Assembly: GCA_030620925.1 (NCBI GenBank)
Contig: JAUXIQ010000111.1
Location: forward strand, 1-6,796
Length of the DNA: 6,796 nucleotides
Direction: 5' to 3'
DNA from: Nitrospinota bacterium
GTDB taxonomy: Bacteria > JAUXIQ01
The notes beneath the pieces were generated by a model that saw nothing but the letters and a program-made list of their open reading frames with translations, did no database searches and was not told where the DNA came from. Positions within the stretch are counted from its first letter, which is position 1. Every line of letters starts with the position of its first letter. Below, in pieces: positions 1-5,240 of this stretch. The translations under genes were made by a program, and so were the position numbers.

Positions 1-349
1 CAATGAACTGCTCGTGGAGCTGCTGAAGAGAGGAGACTTAGCACCAGGGGACTTTGAGAACATTTTCTCAGTCGAATCCCAGGTCGAAGGCGAAGCGAGA
101 AGGCCGCCGGAAATTCCCGAGCAGGAAACCGCCATCCTGGAGATGGCCATAGAAAACGAAATAGTCGCCCAGGAGTTTTACAATCAGCAGGCGGAAAAGG
201 GCAGCGAACCCTTGACGCAAACCCTCTACCGGACCCTGGCAAAGCAAGAATTGAACCATGAAAAGCTGCTGAGAGCGGAACTGGACAGCGTCAAGGGCTT
301 AGGGCACTGGTTCGACTTCAGAGAATTTACCCTGGAGGCTCCAGGCTAA
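1..349 (+). CDS. Rubrerythrin-like ferritin-family protein (5' truncated)
   Basis: The reading frame is open from base 2, so the window cuts off the N-terminal part; a GTG at 14 is internal rather than a convincing start. The visible part resembles the second helix pair of a rubrerythrin-type four-helix bundle: an AIENEIVAQEFY segment (about bases 155-190) supplies Glu ligands, and QELNHEKLL (about 245-271) supplies the family's ExxH di-iron ligand pattern. The C-terminal GHWFDFREF segment also resembles endings seen in rubrerythrin-like proteins. There is no CxxC pair after the bundle, so no C-terminal rubredoxin domain. Family members are cytoplasmic non-haem di-iron proteins, mostly linked to peroxide reduction or iron handling in anaerobes; the substrate here is not shown. 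The gene ends just before a hairpin and converges with the VOC gene. The fold is fairly sure, the specific role is not. Confidence 0.8.
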   Translation, partial: NELLVELLKRGDLAPGDFENIFSVESQVEGEARRPPEIPEQETAILEMAIENEIVAQEFYNQQAEKGSEPLTQTLYRTLAKQELNHEKLLRAELDSVKGLGHWFDFREFTLEAPG

Positions 350-396
350 AGAGAGGGGATGATTGGAATTTCACAAATATCCCCCGTAAGTAATAA

Positions 397-437
397 CAGA
401 GGTCAGTCCTGATCAGGGCTGACCTCTGCAACCTTTT
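397..437 (+). terminator. Hairpin terminator of the ferritin-like gene
   Basis: Bases 397-428 form a nearly perfect palindrome. The outer arms are CAGAGGTCAG (397-406) and CTGACCTCTG (419-428), one T-G wobble pair follows (407/418), and CCTGATCAGG lies at the centre. A short T run (434-437) follows after five bases. The position, 48 bases past the stop of the ferritin-like gene, fits an intrinsic terminator. The displaced, short T run makes it imperfect; a dyad used by a DNA-binding protein is the alternative. Confidence 0.6.
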
Positions 438-447
438 GATATTCTAG

Positions 448-480
448 AAAAATAGAGCGGTTTCTCCTTCCGCTCTATTT
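448..480 (-). terminator. Intrinsic terminator of the VOC gene, overlapping its stop
   Basis: Arms 450-460 and 470-480 pair perfectly over 11 bp with a 9-base loop. Read on the minus strand, the hairpin is followed directly by a T run (complement of A448-A452), the classic Rho-independent layout. The stop codon of the minus-strand gene (475-477) lies inside the stem, so the gene ends within its own terminator. Confidence 0.8.
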
Positions 481-909
481 CTTCAAATCCTCCATCAGCT
501 CCAGGGTAACGCCGTCGGGGTCTTTGAAATAGACCACTTTCATCTCGCCCCTAACACTCTGCGGCTCGCTGTAAAACTCGAGCCCCATTTCCTTCAGTTT
601 CGCGCACATACCGTCCAGGTCTGTGACGTTGAAAGCGATGTGGGTGAGCCCGTTGTCGCACTGCCTCCTCCCCGCCGGCAGCGTGTCGCCCACCGGGTTA
701 GTATACTGGAAAAGCTCTATGCGCTGGTTGCTCACCTCCAGCATGACTATGCGCGTACTGGCCCCCGGAAGCCCAACTATCACCCCCAACTCTTCGGTCT
801 TGATCTCCACATCCATGGCCACCTCCATGCCCAGAAAGTCTCTATAGAAAGCCAGGGAGCGTTCCATATCCGCCACGGAAATCGCCGTATGATTCACGGA
901 AATAAGCAT
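475..909 (-). CDS. VOC-family (glyoxalase-fold) metalloprotein
   Basis: This 144-residue protein has the two-module vicinal oxygen chelate fold. Module 1 starts with NHTAISVADMERSLAFYRD and module 2 with THIAFNVTDLD, and the protein ends in the usual YFKDPDGVTLELME. The four expected metal ligands are in place: His7, Glu65, His90 and Glu137. Length and layout match small single-domain members such as lactoylglutathione lyase, methylmalonyl-CoA epimerase and uncharacterised lyases; nothing visible chooses between these substrates. It is probably cytoplasmic. The ATG at 909 is preceded by a GAGAGGG stretch about eight bases upstream, a reasonable ribosome binding site. It is a single-gene minus-strand unit with its own probable promoter (958-986) and terminator, convergent with the ferritin-like gene and divergent from scpA. 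Family assignment is firm, substrate unknown. Confidence 0.9.
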   Translation of the reverse strand: MLISVNHTAISVADMERSLAFYRDFLGMEVAMDVEIKTEELGVIVGLPGASTRIVMLEVSNQRIELFQYTNPVGDTLPAGRRQCDNGLTHIAFNVTDLDGMCAKLKEMGLEFYSEPQSVRGEMKVVYFKDPDGVTLELMEDLKK

Positions 910-957
910 CTGACAGCCCTCTCTATGGTTGGTTTATCCCTAACAAAACGCCGACTT

Positions 958-986
958 ATAGTAACCCAGGGGGTATACTTTTACAA
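958..986 (-). promoter_or_regulatory. Probable sigma70-type promoter of the VOC gene
   Basis: On the minus strand, TTGTAA (981-986) and TACTAT (958-963) are separated by exactly 17 bases; each matches four of six consensus positions. Transcription would start near 951 and give a leader of about 40 bases before the ATG at 909. The -35 element touches one arm of the 985-993/1035-1043 inverted repeat. This is moderate support only. Confidence 0.45.
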
Positions 987-1043
987 GGTCTTTCGCAGCT
1001 TGATGCTTAGTATAGAACGAGCGCATTGGCCAGAAAAGACCTT
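985..1043. repeat. Long-range inverted repeat in the divergent intergenic region
   Basis: AAGGTCTTT (985-993) is perfectly complementary to AAAGACCTT (1035-1043). The 41-base interior can form a further weak helix, ATGC (1003-1006) with GCAT (1023-1026), extended by G-T wobbles. This could be a structured RNA leader or a pair of protein-binding half-sites. I do not recognise a known riboswitch or small-RNA family in it. Confidence 0.4.
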
Positions 1044-1050
1044 ATGCAGG

Positions 1051-1104
1051 GGCGCCTTCAAGGCGCCGGCAAGAGTTTTTAGGGCTTTTTTAAAAAAGGC
1101 CCCT
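1051..1104. other. Two adjacent hairpins upstream of scpA
   Basis: GGCGCC TTCAA GGCGCC (1051-1067) forms a strong short hairpin; five T follow at 1076-1080, nine bases beyond the stem. Immediately after, GGGC plus six T (1082-1091) can pair with six A plus GGCCC (1092-1102), with one bulged G. Both lie ahead of the scpA promoter, so they could block read-through toward scpA. No clear plus-strand promoter for a transcript ending here was found. Confidence 0.4.
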
Positions 1105-1119
1105 CAAATTTCAGGTATA

Positions 1120-1128
1120 TGCTATAAT
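1120..1128 (+). promoter_or_regulatory. Extended -10 promoter of the scpA cluster
   Basis: TGC followed by a perfect TATAAT (1123-1128) makes an extended -10 element. The bases where a -35 box would lie (about 1100-1105) do not match consensus, which is usual when TGn is present. Transcription would start near 1135 and leave a leader of about 65 bases before scpA. It is the only good plus-strand promoter in the 910-1199 gap. Confidence 0.6.
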
Positions 1129-1199
1129 CGAGTCGTAAACGCACCGGACTTATACAAATTTCACCAGGAAATATCCCAAACCGACCAGCAGGGTAATAG

Positions 1200-1916
1200 A
1201 TGAACTATCAGGTCAAGCTTGAGATATTCGAGGGCCCGTTAGACTTCCTGTTAAACCTCATAAAGGAACAGGAGATAGATATATACGATATACCCATAGC
1301 CCAAATCACCCACCAATACCTGGAATATCTTGACCTCATGCGGGAGCTGAACCTGGACATAGCCGGTGAGTTCCTGGTTATGGCGTCGACCCTGATCCAT
1401 ATAAAGTCCAGATTGCTGCTGCCTCCTCCCCTGGAAGAGGTTGAGGGAGAAGAAGAAGGCATAGACCCCAGGGAGGAACTGGTGCAGCGGCTGCTCGAAT
1501 ACAACAAATTTACAGACGCCGCCGAGGGTCTACGGGAGCGGGAATCGGTATTCATGAATGTATACGGCAGGGAAACCTCCCCCGACTACGAGGGGTTGGA
1601 GGAGGACGTCTATCTGGAAGTCTCCCTGTTCGATCTCCTTTCGGCATTCAAAAAAGTGCTGGAAAAGGTCGAAGAACGCGGGGGAGAGATCATAATTGCC
1701 GACGAACTGACGGTGACCGACCGGATAAACCAGATCCTGGAAACGCTTAAAGAGGACACGGCCACCCCCTTCGCCGACCTGTTTGAGGGAGCCTCCGGGC
1801 GTATGGAAGTCATCGTGACTTTCCTGGCCCTTCTGGAGCTCATCAGGTTGAGGATGGTCCAGGTTCGCCAGGGGGCCGAGTTCGGGAGTATCTGGATTTT
1901 CCTGCGCGGCGTATAG
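1200..1916 (+). CDS. scpA: Segregation and condensation protein A
   Basis: This 238-residue protein is ScpA, the kleisin that bridges the two heads of the SMC dimer in the bacterial condensin SMC-ScpA-ScpB, which compacts and helps segregate the chromosome. The N-terminal domain carries the hallmark FEGPLDFLLNLI (10-21) and EIDIYDIPIAQITHQYL (25-41), which in this family binds the SMC neck. A middle region follows with STLIHIKSRLLLP (63-75) and an acidic stretch around 79-87 that contacts ScpB. The C-terminal winged-helix domain (about 170-238) ends in the typical RLRMVQVRQGAEFGSIWI. Length is close to the usual 240-260. The ATG at 1200 follows a modest CAGGG ribosome site and gives the normal ScpA N-terminus. 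It is the first gene of the plus-strand cluster, 82 bases before scpB; no smc gene is in the window. Confidence 0.97.
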   Translation: MNYQVKLEIFEGPLDFLLNLIKEQEIDIYDIPIAQITHQYLEYLDLMRELNLDIAGEFLVMASTLIHIKSRLLLPPPLEEVEGEEEGIDPREELVQRLLEYNKFTDAAEGLRERESVFMNVYGRETSPDYEGLEEDVYLEVSLFDLLSAFKKVLEKVEERGGEIIIADELTVTDRINQILETLKEDTATPFADLFEGASGRMEVIVTFLALLELIRLRMVQVRQGAEFGSIWIFLRGV

Positions 1917-1998
1917 GAATCTTTTCCGACGCTGCTGTTATACAAAGACCATGGTGCCGGGCCAGGCGTCCTGCATCTGATAGCGATCTGAGGAAGCA

Positions 1999-2535
1999 AT
2001 GGACCTGGAGACCGCCAGCTCAGTCATTGAATCGGTGCTTTTCGTGGCAGATGAACCGCTCACCGTTGAACGCCTGACAGAGCTTTTCGACGGGGAGCTG
2101 GACAAGAAGACCATAGTAGAAATAATGGAGCGGATTTCCGAAAGCTATGATGGTCGTCCCATCCAGCTCATCGAAGTAGCCAACGGATACAAACTCTGCA
2201 CAAAGCCCGAATACGGCGAGTGGATAAAAAAGTTTTTCCGCGAAGAGCGTAAGCGCACGCTTTCGCAAGCGGCCCTGGAAACGCTGGCCATCATTGCCTA
2301 CCGTCAACCCATAACCACGCCGGAGATAGAAGAAATACGGGGGGTCGACGTTTCGGGTGTGTTGAAGAACCTGCTGGAAAAGAACCTCGTAAAAATCATG
2401 GGCAGAAAAGATGTGATCGGCCGTCCGATGGTTTACGGCACTACCCAGAGGTTCCTGGAACATTTCGGCCTCAAGTCTCTGTCCGATATGCCGTCCCTGG
2501 AAGAATTCCAGCAAGTCCTCGAACTGGATACATGA
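1999..2535 (+). CDS. scpB: Segregation and condensation protein B
   Basis: This 178-residue ScpB forms a dimer that binds the ScpA kleisin and modulates SMC ATPase in chromosome condensation. Two winged-helix domains are visible. The first is about residues 5-75, with the typical start SSVIESVLFVADEPLTVERL. The second is about 88-160, with the family-defining LSQAALETLAIIAYRQPIT (88-106), IRGVDVSGVLKNLLEKNLV and GRKDVIGRPMVYGTT, ending in FLEHFGLKSLSDMPSL. The ATG at 1999 has an AGGAA ribosome site five bases upstream. The 82-base gap after scpA is larger than the overlap or short gap often seen for this pair, and it contains no recognisable gene. The stop overlaps a small dyad at 2535-2550 upstream of rluB. 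Confidence 0.97.
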   Translation: MDLETASSVIESVLFVADEPLTVERLTELFDGELDKKTIVEIMERISESYDGRPIQLIEVANGYKLCTKPEYGEWIKKFFREERKRTLSQAALETLAIIAYRQPITTPEIEEIRGVDVSGVLKNLLEKNLVKIMGRKDVIGRPMVYGTTQRFLEHFGLKSLSDMPSLEEFQQVLELDT

Positions 2536-2550
2536 TGTTCTGCACAACAT
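2535..2550. repeat. 16-bp imperfect palindrome between scpB and rluB
   Basis: ATGTT-C-TGCA-C-AACAT is symmetric except at one position pair. It begins at the last base of the scpB stop codon and sits upstream of a TATAAT (2568-2573), roughly where a -35 box would be. It could be an operator or a weak hairpin; it matches no binding site I can name. Confidence 0.3.
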
Positions 2551-2571
2551 AGGGATTTCTTCCGGGTTATA

Positions 2572-3330
2572 ATGAATAAAATATCGCCAACCATGCATCA
2601 TGAGAGCAGCGTGAGGCTGCAAAAGATAATCTCCATGTGGGGGATAACTTCCCGCCGCGGCGCAGAAGAGCTTATACGCAGCGGCCAGGTCACCGTCAAC
2701 GGGGCAGTGGTAAAGGACCTCGGCTTTCAGGCAGACCCCCAGGCGGACCATATAAGAGTGAAAGGGAAGCTCCTCAAGAAGCTTCCTCCAAAGATATACG
2801 TGCTGTTGAACAAACCCAGGGGCTACGTCACAACCCTCTCTGATGAGAAAAGCAGACCCACCGTGATGGACCTGTTGGAGAAGGTTAAGGGCAGGGTTTA
2901 TCCCGTGGGACGTCTCGATTACGATGTGGAAGGGCTTCTCCTCCTCACCAACGACGGGGAGCTGGCCAATGCGATAGCCCACCCCAGGAAGGAAATAATC
3001 AAAACCTATACGGTGAAAGTCAAAGGTAAACCGAATCAAACAACAATGCGCAAAGCGTCCGCGGGAATAAAACTCAAAGACGGGAGTGCTCCACATGCTC
3101 AGGTTCGGGTGATAAAGAACCTGAAAAGCAACTGCTGGCTGGAGATCAAAGTGCATGAAGGGAAGAAACACATGGTTAAAAACCTGTGCCGGGAGGTGGG
3201 GCATCCACCCTTGAAAGTGGTCCGCACCAGCATCGCCACACTAAAATTGAAGGGCCTTGCTACAGGGAATCATCGATATCTTACCGATAAAGAAATAATC
3301 GACCTCAAAAAGGTAGTGGGCCTGGAATGA
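2572..3330 (+). CDS. rluB: 23S rRNA pseudouridine synthase, RluB/RsuA family
   Basis: With the ATG at 2572 this is a 252-residue member of the RsuA/RluB family, which converts a specific uridine of large-subunit rRNA to pseudouridine; RluB acts on helix 80 of 23S rRNA. An S4 RNA-binding domain lies at about 15-62 (RLQKII, SRRGAEELIRSGQVTVNG). The catalytic domain follows, with LLNKPRGYVTT (78-88) and the signature VGRLDYDVEGLLLLTNDGEL, whose Asp116 is the expected catalytic residue. The later loop reads EGKKHMVKNLCREVGHP where most relatives have an EGRNRQVRRM-type sequence, a mild divergence. The start is uncertain: ATG 2572 has no good ribosome site, ATG 2593 has none, and GTG 2611 has a GAGAG and would begin directly at VRLQK, the usual N-terminus. 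The gene follows scpB, an arrangement common in bacteria. RluB is preferred over RluE/RluF by context. Confidence 0.9.
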   Translation: MNKISPTMHHESSVRLQKIISMWGITSRRGAEELIRSGQVTVNGAVVKDLGFQADPQADHIRVKGKLLKKLPPKIYVLLNKPRGYVTTLSDEKSRPTVMDLLEKVKGRVYPVGRLDYDVEGLLLLTNDGELANAIAHPRKEIIKTYTVKVKGKPNQTTMRKASAGIKLKDGSAPHAQVRVIKNLKSNCWLEIKVHEGKKHMVKNLCREVGHPPLKVVRTSIATLKLKGLATGNHRYLTDKEIIDLKKVVGLE

Positions 3331-3342
3331 AGACAAGATACC

Positions 3343-3348
3343 AGGAGG
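3343..3348 (+). promoter_or_regulatory. Ribosome binding site that sets the start of the TPR/SLH gene
   Basis: A full AGGAGG lies 11 bases before the ATG at 3360. An upstream in-frame ATG at 3327 overlaps the rluB stop as ATGA but has no comparable site and would put charged residues before the signal peptide. The site therefore favours 3360. Confidence 0.7.
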
Positions 3349-3359
3349 ACGATAACCGG

Positions 3360-4373
3360 ATGATTATAAAATCGATTGCTCTGATATCATTTATATTGAT
3401 AATTGCCGCTGCCCCTTCCTCTCGGGGGCAGGAAATTTCTCCAGCACTCCAGAGAAAAATATTCGTGCCACTGAACAAAGTAGACCCCACGCAGGGTGAA
3501 CGCGCCGAATATCTTAAAAAAGGCCAAACCGCCCTTGCAGCCGGGGAATCGAGGCAGGCCCGGACATTCTTCAACCTGGCCCTATTGCTGAACATTAAAG
3601 ACGTAGACGCCAACATGGCCCTGGGCCAGTTGCTCTACGAGGCCAAACAATATATCCAGGCCAGAGAACATTTTCTCAAAGTTCTGGAGGAAAATCCCGA
3701 CCACCTGAAGGCCCTCATGAACATGGGGAAGATAAGTTTCACCCTTTTCAAACGGACAGAAGCTTTCGAGTATTTTCAGGAAGTGGCGGAGCTTAATCCC
3801 GGCAACCCGGAGGCCACAAAATATATCAACTACATACTGGGAGAAAATCAGGTGAAGGGCGGTCTGCCCGAACAATACTACACCATACCCTATTCAGAGG
3901 CGGTTACCAGGAGTGAATTGGCGGCCCTGGTCTATTTCAGAACCGATAAACTCAAGGCTCTGAAAACCCCTCCCCAACCGCAGATCATAACAGACATCGG
4001 CGAAAGCTGGGCTAAGAAATATATACGGGAAGTCATTAAATACAAGATAATGGATATCTATCCCGATCATTCCTTCCAACCCCAGTCGACCATCAACCGC
4101 GGGGAATTCGCCCAGGTCATCATGAATCTCGTTAAAGGCCTGCATCTTTACGAGATATACCTGGAGAGCACACCACACAAAGCGCTGACCTACAGCGACA
4201 TAGACCCTTACAACAACTATTACGATGCGGTGAGGCTGGTCTCCGACCTGGAGATCATAGTTCCCGGCCAGGACATGAAATTCGGCCTGGATGGGGCCAT
4301 GAGTGGAAAGCAGGCACTGGAATATTTCGACCTTTTCGACCGCGCCGCGAGGCGGCTTCGAGCCGACAGATAA
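3360..4373 (+). CDS. Secreted TPR and S-layer-homology (SLH) domain protein
   Basis: From the ATG at 3360 the product has 337 residues. Residues 1-24 form a Sec signal peptide: short charged start, hydrophobic SIALISFILIIAAA, likely cut near SSRGQ. No lipobox Cys is present, so it is not a lipoprotein. Three TPR units follow at about 48-149 (GQTALAAGESRQARTFFNLA, ALGQLLYEAKQYIQAREHF, MGKISFTLFKRTEAFEYFQ). The C-terminal half has degenerate SLH modules: a partial one (VTRSELAALVYF, 182-193), a fuller one at 209-258 (ITDIGESWAKKYI, IYPDHSFQPQSTINRGEFAQVI), and a weak one at 277-327 (YSDIDPYNNYYDAV). SLH modules usually bind cell-wall or outer-membrane polymers, and TPRs are protein-protein scaffolds, so a periplasmic or surface envelope role is inferred. 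An alternative start at 3327 adds 11 residues. It is co-directional with rluB and the downstream phosphatidyltransferase gene. No specific function is recognised. Confidence 0.8.
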   Translation: MIIKSIALISFILIIAAAPSSRGQEISPALQRKIFVPLNKVDPTQGERAEYLKKGQTALAAGESRQARTFFNLALLLNIKDVDANMALGQLLYEAKQYIQAREHFLKVLEENPDHLKALMNMGKISFTLFKRTEAFEYFQEVAELNPGNPEATKYINYILGENQVKGGLPEQYYTIPYSEAVTRSELAALVYFRTDKLKALKTPPQPQIITDIGESWAKKYIREVIKYKIMDIYPDHSFQPQSTINRGEFAQVIMNLVKGLHLYEIYLESTPHKALTYSDIDPYNNYYDAVRLVSDLEIIVPGQDMKFGLDGAMSGKQALEYFDLFDRAARRLRADR

Positions 4374-4391
4374 CCCCCCCAAACCGCCGCC

Positions 4392-4416
4392 GGTAAAAGT
4401 TTTACCCTGTTTACCC
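4392..4416. promoter_or_regulatory. Dyad and TTTACCC repeat ahead of the phosphatidyltransferase gene
   Basis: GGTAAAA-G-TTTTACC (4392-4406) is a perfect 15-base palindrome with one central base. The half TTTACCC (4401-4407) recurs at 4410-4416, nine bases later. It lies in the 56-base gap just before a strong ribosome site. It could be an operator; a hairpin with a three-base loop is also possible, but no T run follows. Confidence 0.35.
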
Positions 4417-4429
4417 ACAAAGGAGAACG

Positions 4430-5098
4430 ATGAACCTCAACCATGCCGCTAATCTGCTCACGGTAAGCAGAATCATACTTACCCCTCTGTTCGCGGTGGT
4501 CGTAGCCGGAAGCGCCGATTCCACAATCGCCGCTCAAGCCGCAAAATATATTTTCCTGTGGGTCGTCATCAGCGACGTTCTCGATGGAAACCTGGCCCGG
4601 CAGAGCAGGGTAAAGAACCAGGCGGGATGTTTCCTCGATGCCCTGGCGGACCGGATATTCATCGGCATAGGCTACCTGATGATATACAAAGTATACGGCG
4701 TGCCGCCTTACTGGTTGTTTCTTATCGTGGCCTTCCGCGTGGTGGGTATGGGCGTGCTCTGGTTCATCGTCTTCTTCGCCTCCGGCCTCCGGTTTCAGAA
4801 CTTCATCGACGTTCGCAACATCATAAACGTCCCCAACCCGCTAGGAAAAACGACGGTAGACCTTCAACTCATACTTATGGGCATAGTCCTGTTCGGCGTT
4901 CTCACGTTTTTTACGGAGCCTCTCATCTACCTGGTGGCATTTTTTTCAGTAACCTCATCATTGATTTACGTATTTGCAGTGCTGAAGACGGCGTCGGGGT
5001 ATAACCCGCAGGCCGTGGGAGAGGATGAGCGCCAGGTGCTGGAGGGTATCACCGCCTGCCGGAACAAGCTGAGGAGGGCAATTCTCATCAAGTCTTAA
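4430..5098 (+). CDS. CDP-alcohol phosphatidyltransferase, PgsA-like
   Basis: This 222-residue integral membrane protein belongs to the CDP-alcohol phosphatidyltransferase family, which transfers a phosphatidyl group from CDP-diacylglycerol to an alcohol. The full catalytic signature D-x2-D-G-x2-A-R-x8-G-x3-D-x3-D is intact: Asp49, Asp52, Gly53, Ala56, Arg57, Gly66, Asp70 and Asp74. About six hydrophobic segments are visible (roughly 13-28, 36-50, 75-90, 93-119, 144-162 and 164-185). The N-terminus (ANLLTVSRIILTPLF) and the later NPLGKTTVDLQ are typical of phosphatidylglycerophosphate synthase, so glycerol 3-phosphate is the most likely acceptor. Other family members (inositol, serine, choline) cannot be excluded. 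A strong AGGAGA lies at 4421-4426 before the ATG. The soluble C-terminal tail (about 190-222) is an addition of unknown role. It is the last gene before the folD promoter. Confidence 0.88.
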   Translation: MNLNHAANLLTVSRIILTPLFAVVVAGSADSTIAAQAAKYIFLWVVISDVLDGNLARQSRVKNQAGCFLDALADRIFIGIGYLMIYKVYGVPPYWLFLIVAFRVVGMGVLWFIVFFASGLRFQNFIDVRNIINVPNPLGKTTVDLQLILMGIVLFGVLTFFTEPLIYLVAFFSVTSSLIYVFAVLKTASGYNPQAVGEDERQVLEGITACRNKLRRAILIKS

Positions 5099-5112
5099 GA
5101 ATTATTTAAGAC
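5092..5112. repeat. A+T-rich inverted repeat over the phosphatidyltransferase stop
   Basis: GTCTTAA (5092-5098) pairs with TTAAGAC (5106-5112) around a 7-base loop, and the first arm includes the stop codon. No T run follows, so it is at most a weak terminator or an RNA-end stabilising hairpin. Confidence 0.3.
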
Positions 5113-5135
5113 ATGGTTCTGCTCGGTGATATGCC

Positions 5136-5165
5136 TTGACAACGAGGCTGAGCGTTACATAGAAT
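5136..5165 (+). promoter_or_regulatory. Sigma70-type promoter of folD-xseA
   Basis: A perfect TTGACA (5136-5141) and TAGAAT (5160-5165, five of six consensus) are separated by 18 bases. Transcription would begin near 5172, giving a leader of about 70 bases before folD. It is the best-matching promoter in the window and separates folD-xseA from the upstream cluster. Confidence 0.65.
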
Positions 5166-5190
5166 TTCAAGGTATCGTAAAACCCCGGGA

Positions 5191-5227
5191 ACCGCTCGGC
5201 GGTCTATATTGTAATGTACGTAATATA
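5191..5227 (+). promoter_or_regulatory. folD leader with two small inverted repeats
   Basis: Within the inferred leader, ACCGC (5191-5195) pairs with GCGGT (5199-5203) around TCG. TATATT (5205-5210) pairs with AATATA (5222-5227). Between the latter arms GTAAT occurs twice (5211-5215, 5220-5224) around GTAC. The second dyad ends three bases before the weak GAGAG ribosome site of folD, so it could affect translation or bind a regulator. It does not look like the known tetrahydrofolate riboswitch. Confidence 0.35.
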
Positions 5228-5240
5228 AAAGAGAGAAATA

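Noticed and set aside
359-412. Short 17-codon frame after the ferritin-like gene
   Set aside because: The purine-rich stretch abuts the ATG, leaving no spacing for a ribosome site, and the frame ends inside the terminator palindrome. The product resembles nothing I know.
974-979. TATACT as a plus-strand -10 box for a transcript through 985-1080
   Set aside because: No acceptable -35 match lies 16-18 bases upstream and there is no TGn extension. The minus-strand reading of the same region gives a better promoter.
640-1203. Open plus-strand frame whose stop overlaps the scpA start (ATGA), including a possible 66-codon form from ATG 1003
   Set aside because: The 5' half is antisense to the VOC gene. 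The 3' half runs through hairpins and the scpA promoter, has no ribosome site at ATG 1003, and resembles no known protein. The overlap with scpA is probably chance.
1150-1946. TTATACAAA occurring upstream of both scpA (1150-1158) and scpB (1938-1946)
   Set aside because: Many shared 9-mers are expected by chance in a window this long, and the distances to the two starts differ.
2020-3204. A 394-codon open frame on the minus strand across scpB and rluB
   Set aside because: It lies wholly antisense to two well-recognised conserved genes, is rich in His, Phe and Tyr with no domain I recognise, and spans their intergenic gap. It is best explained as a codon-bias artefact.
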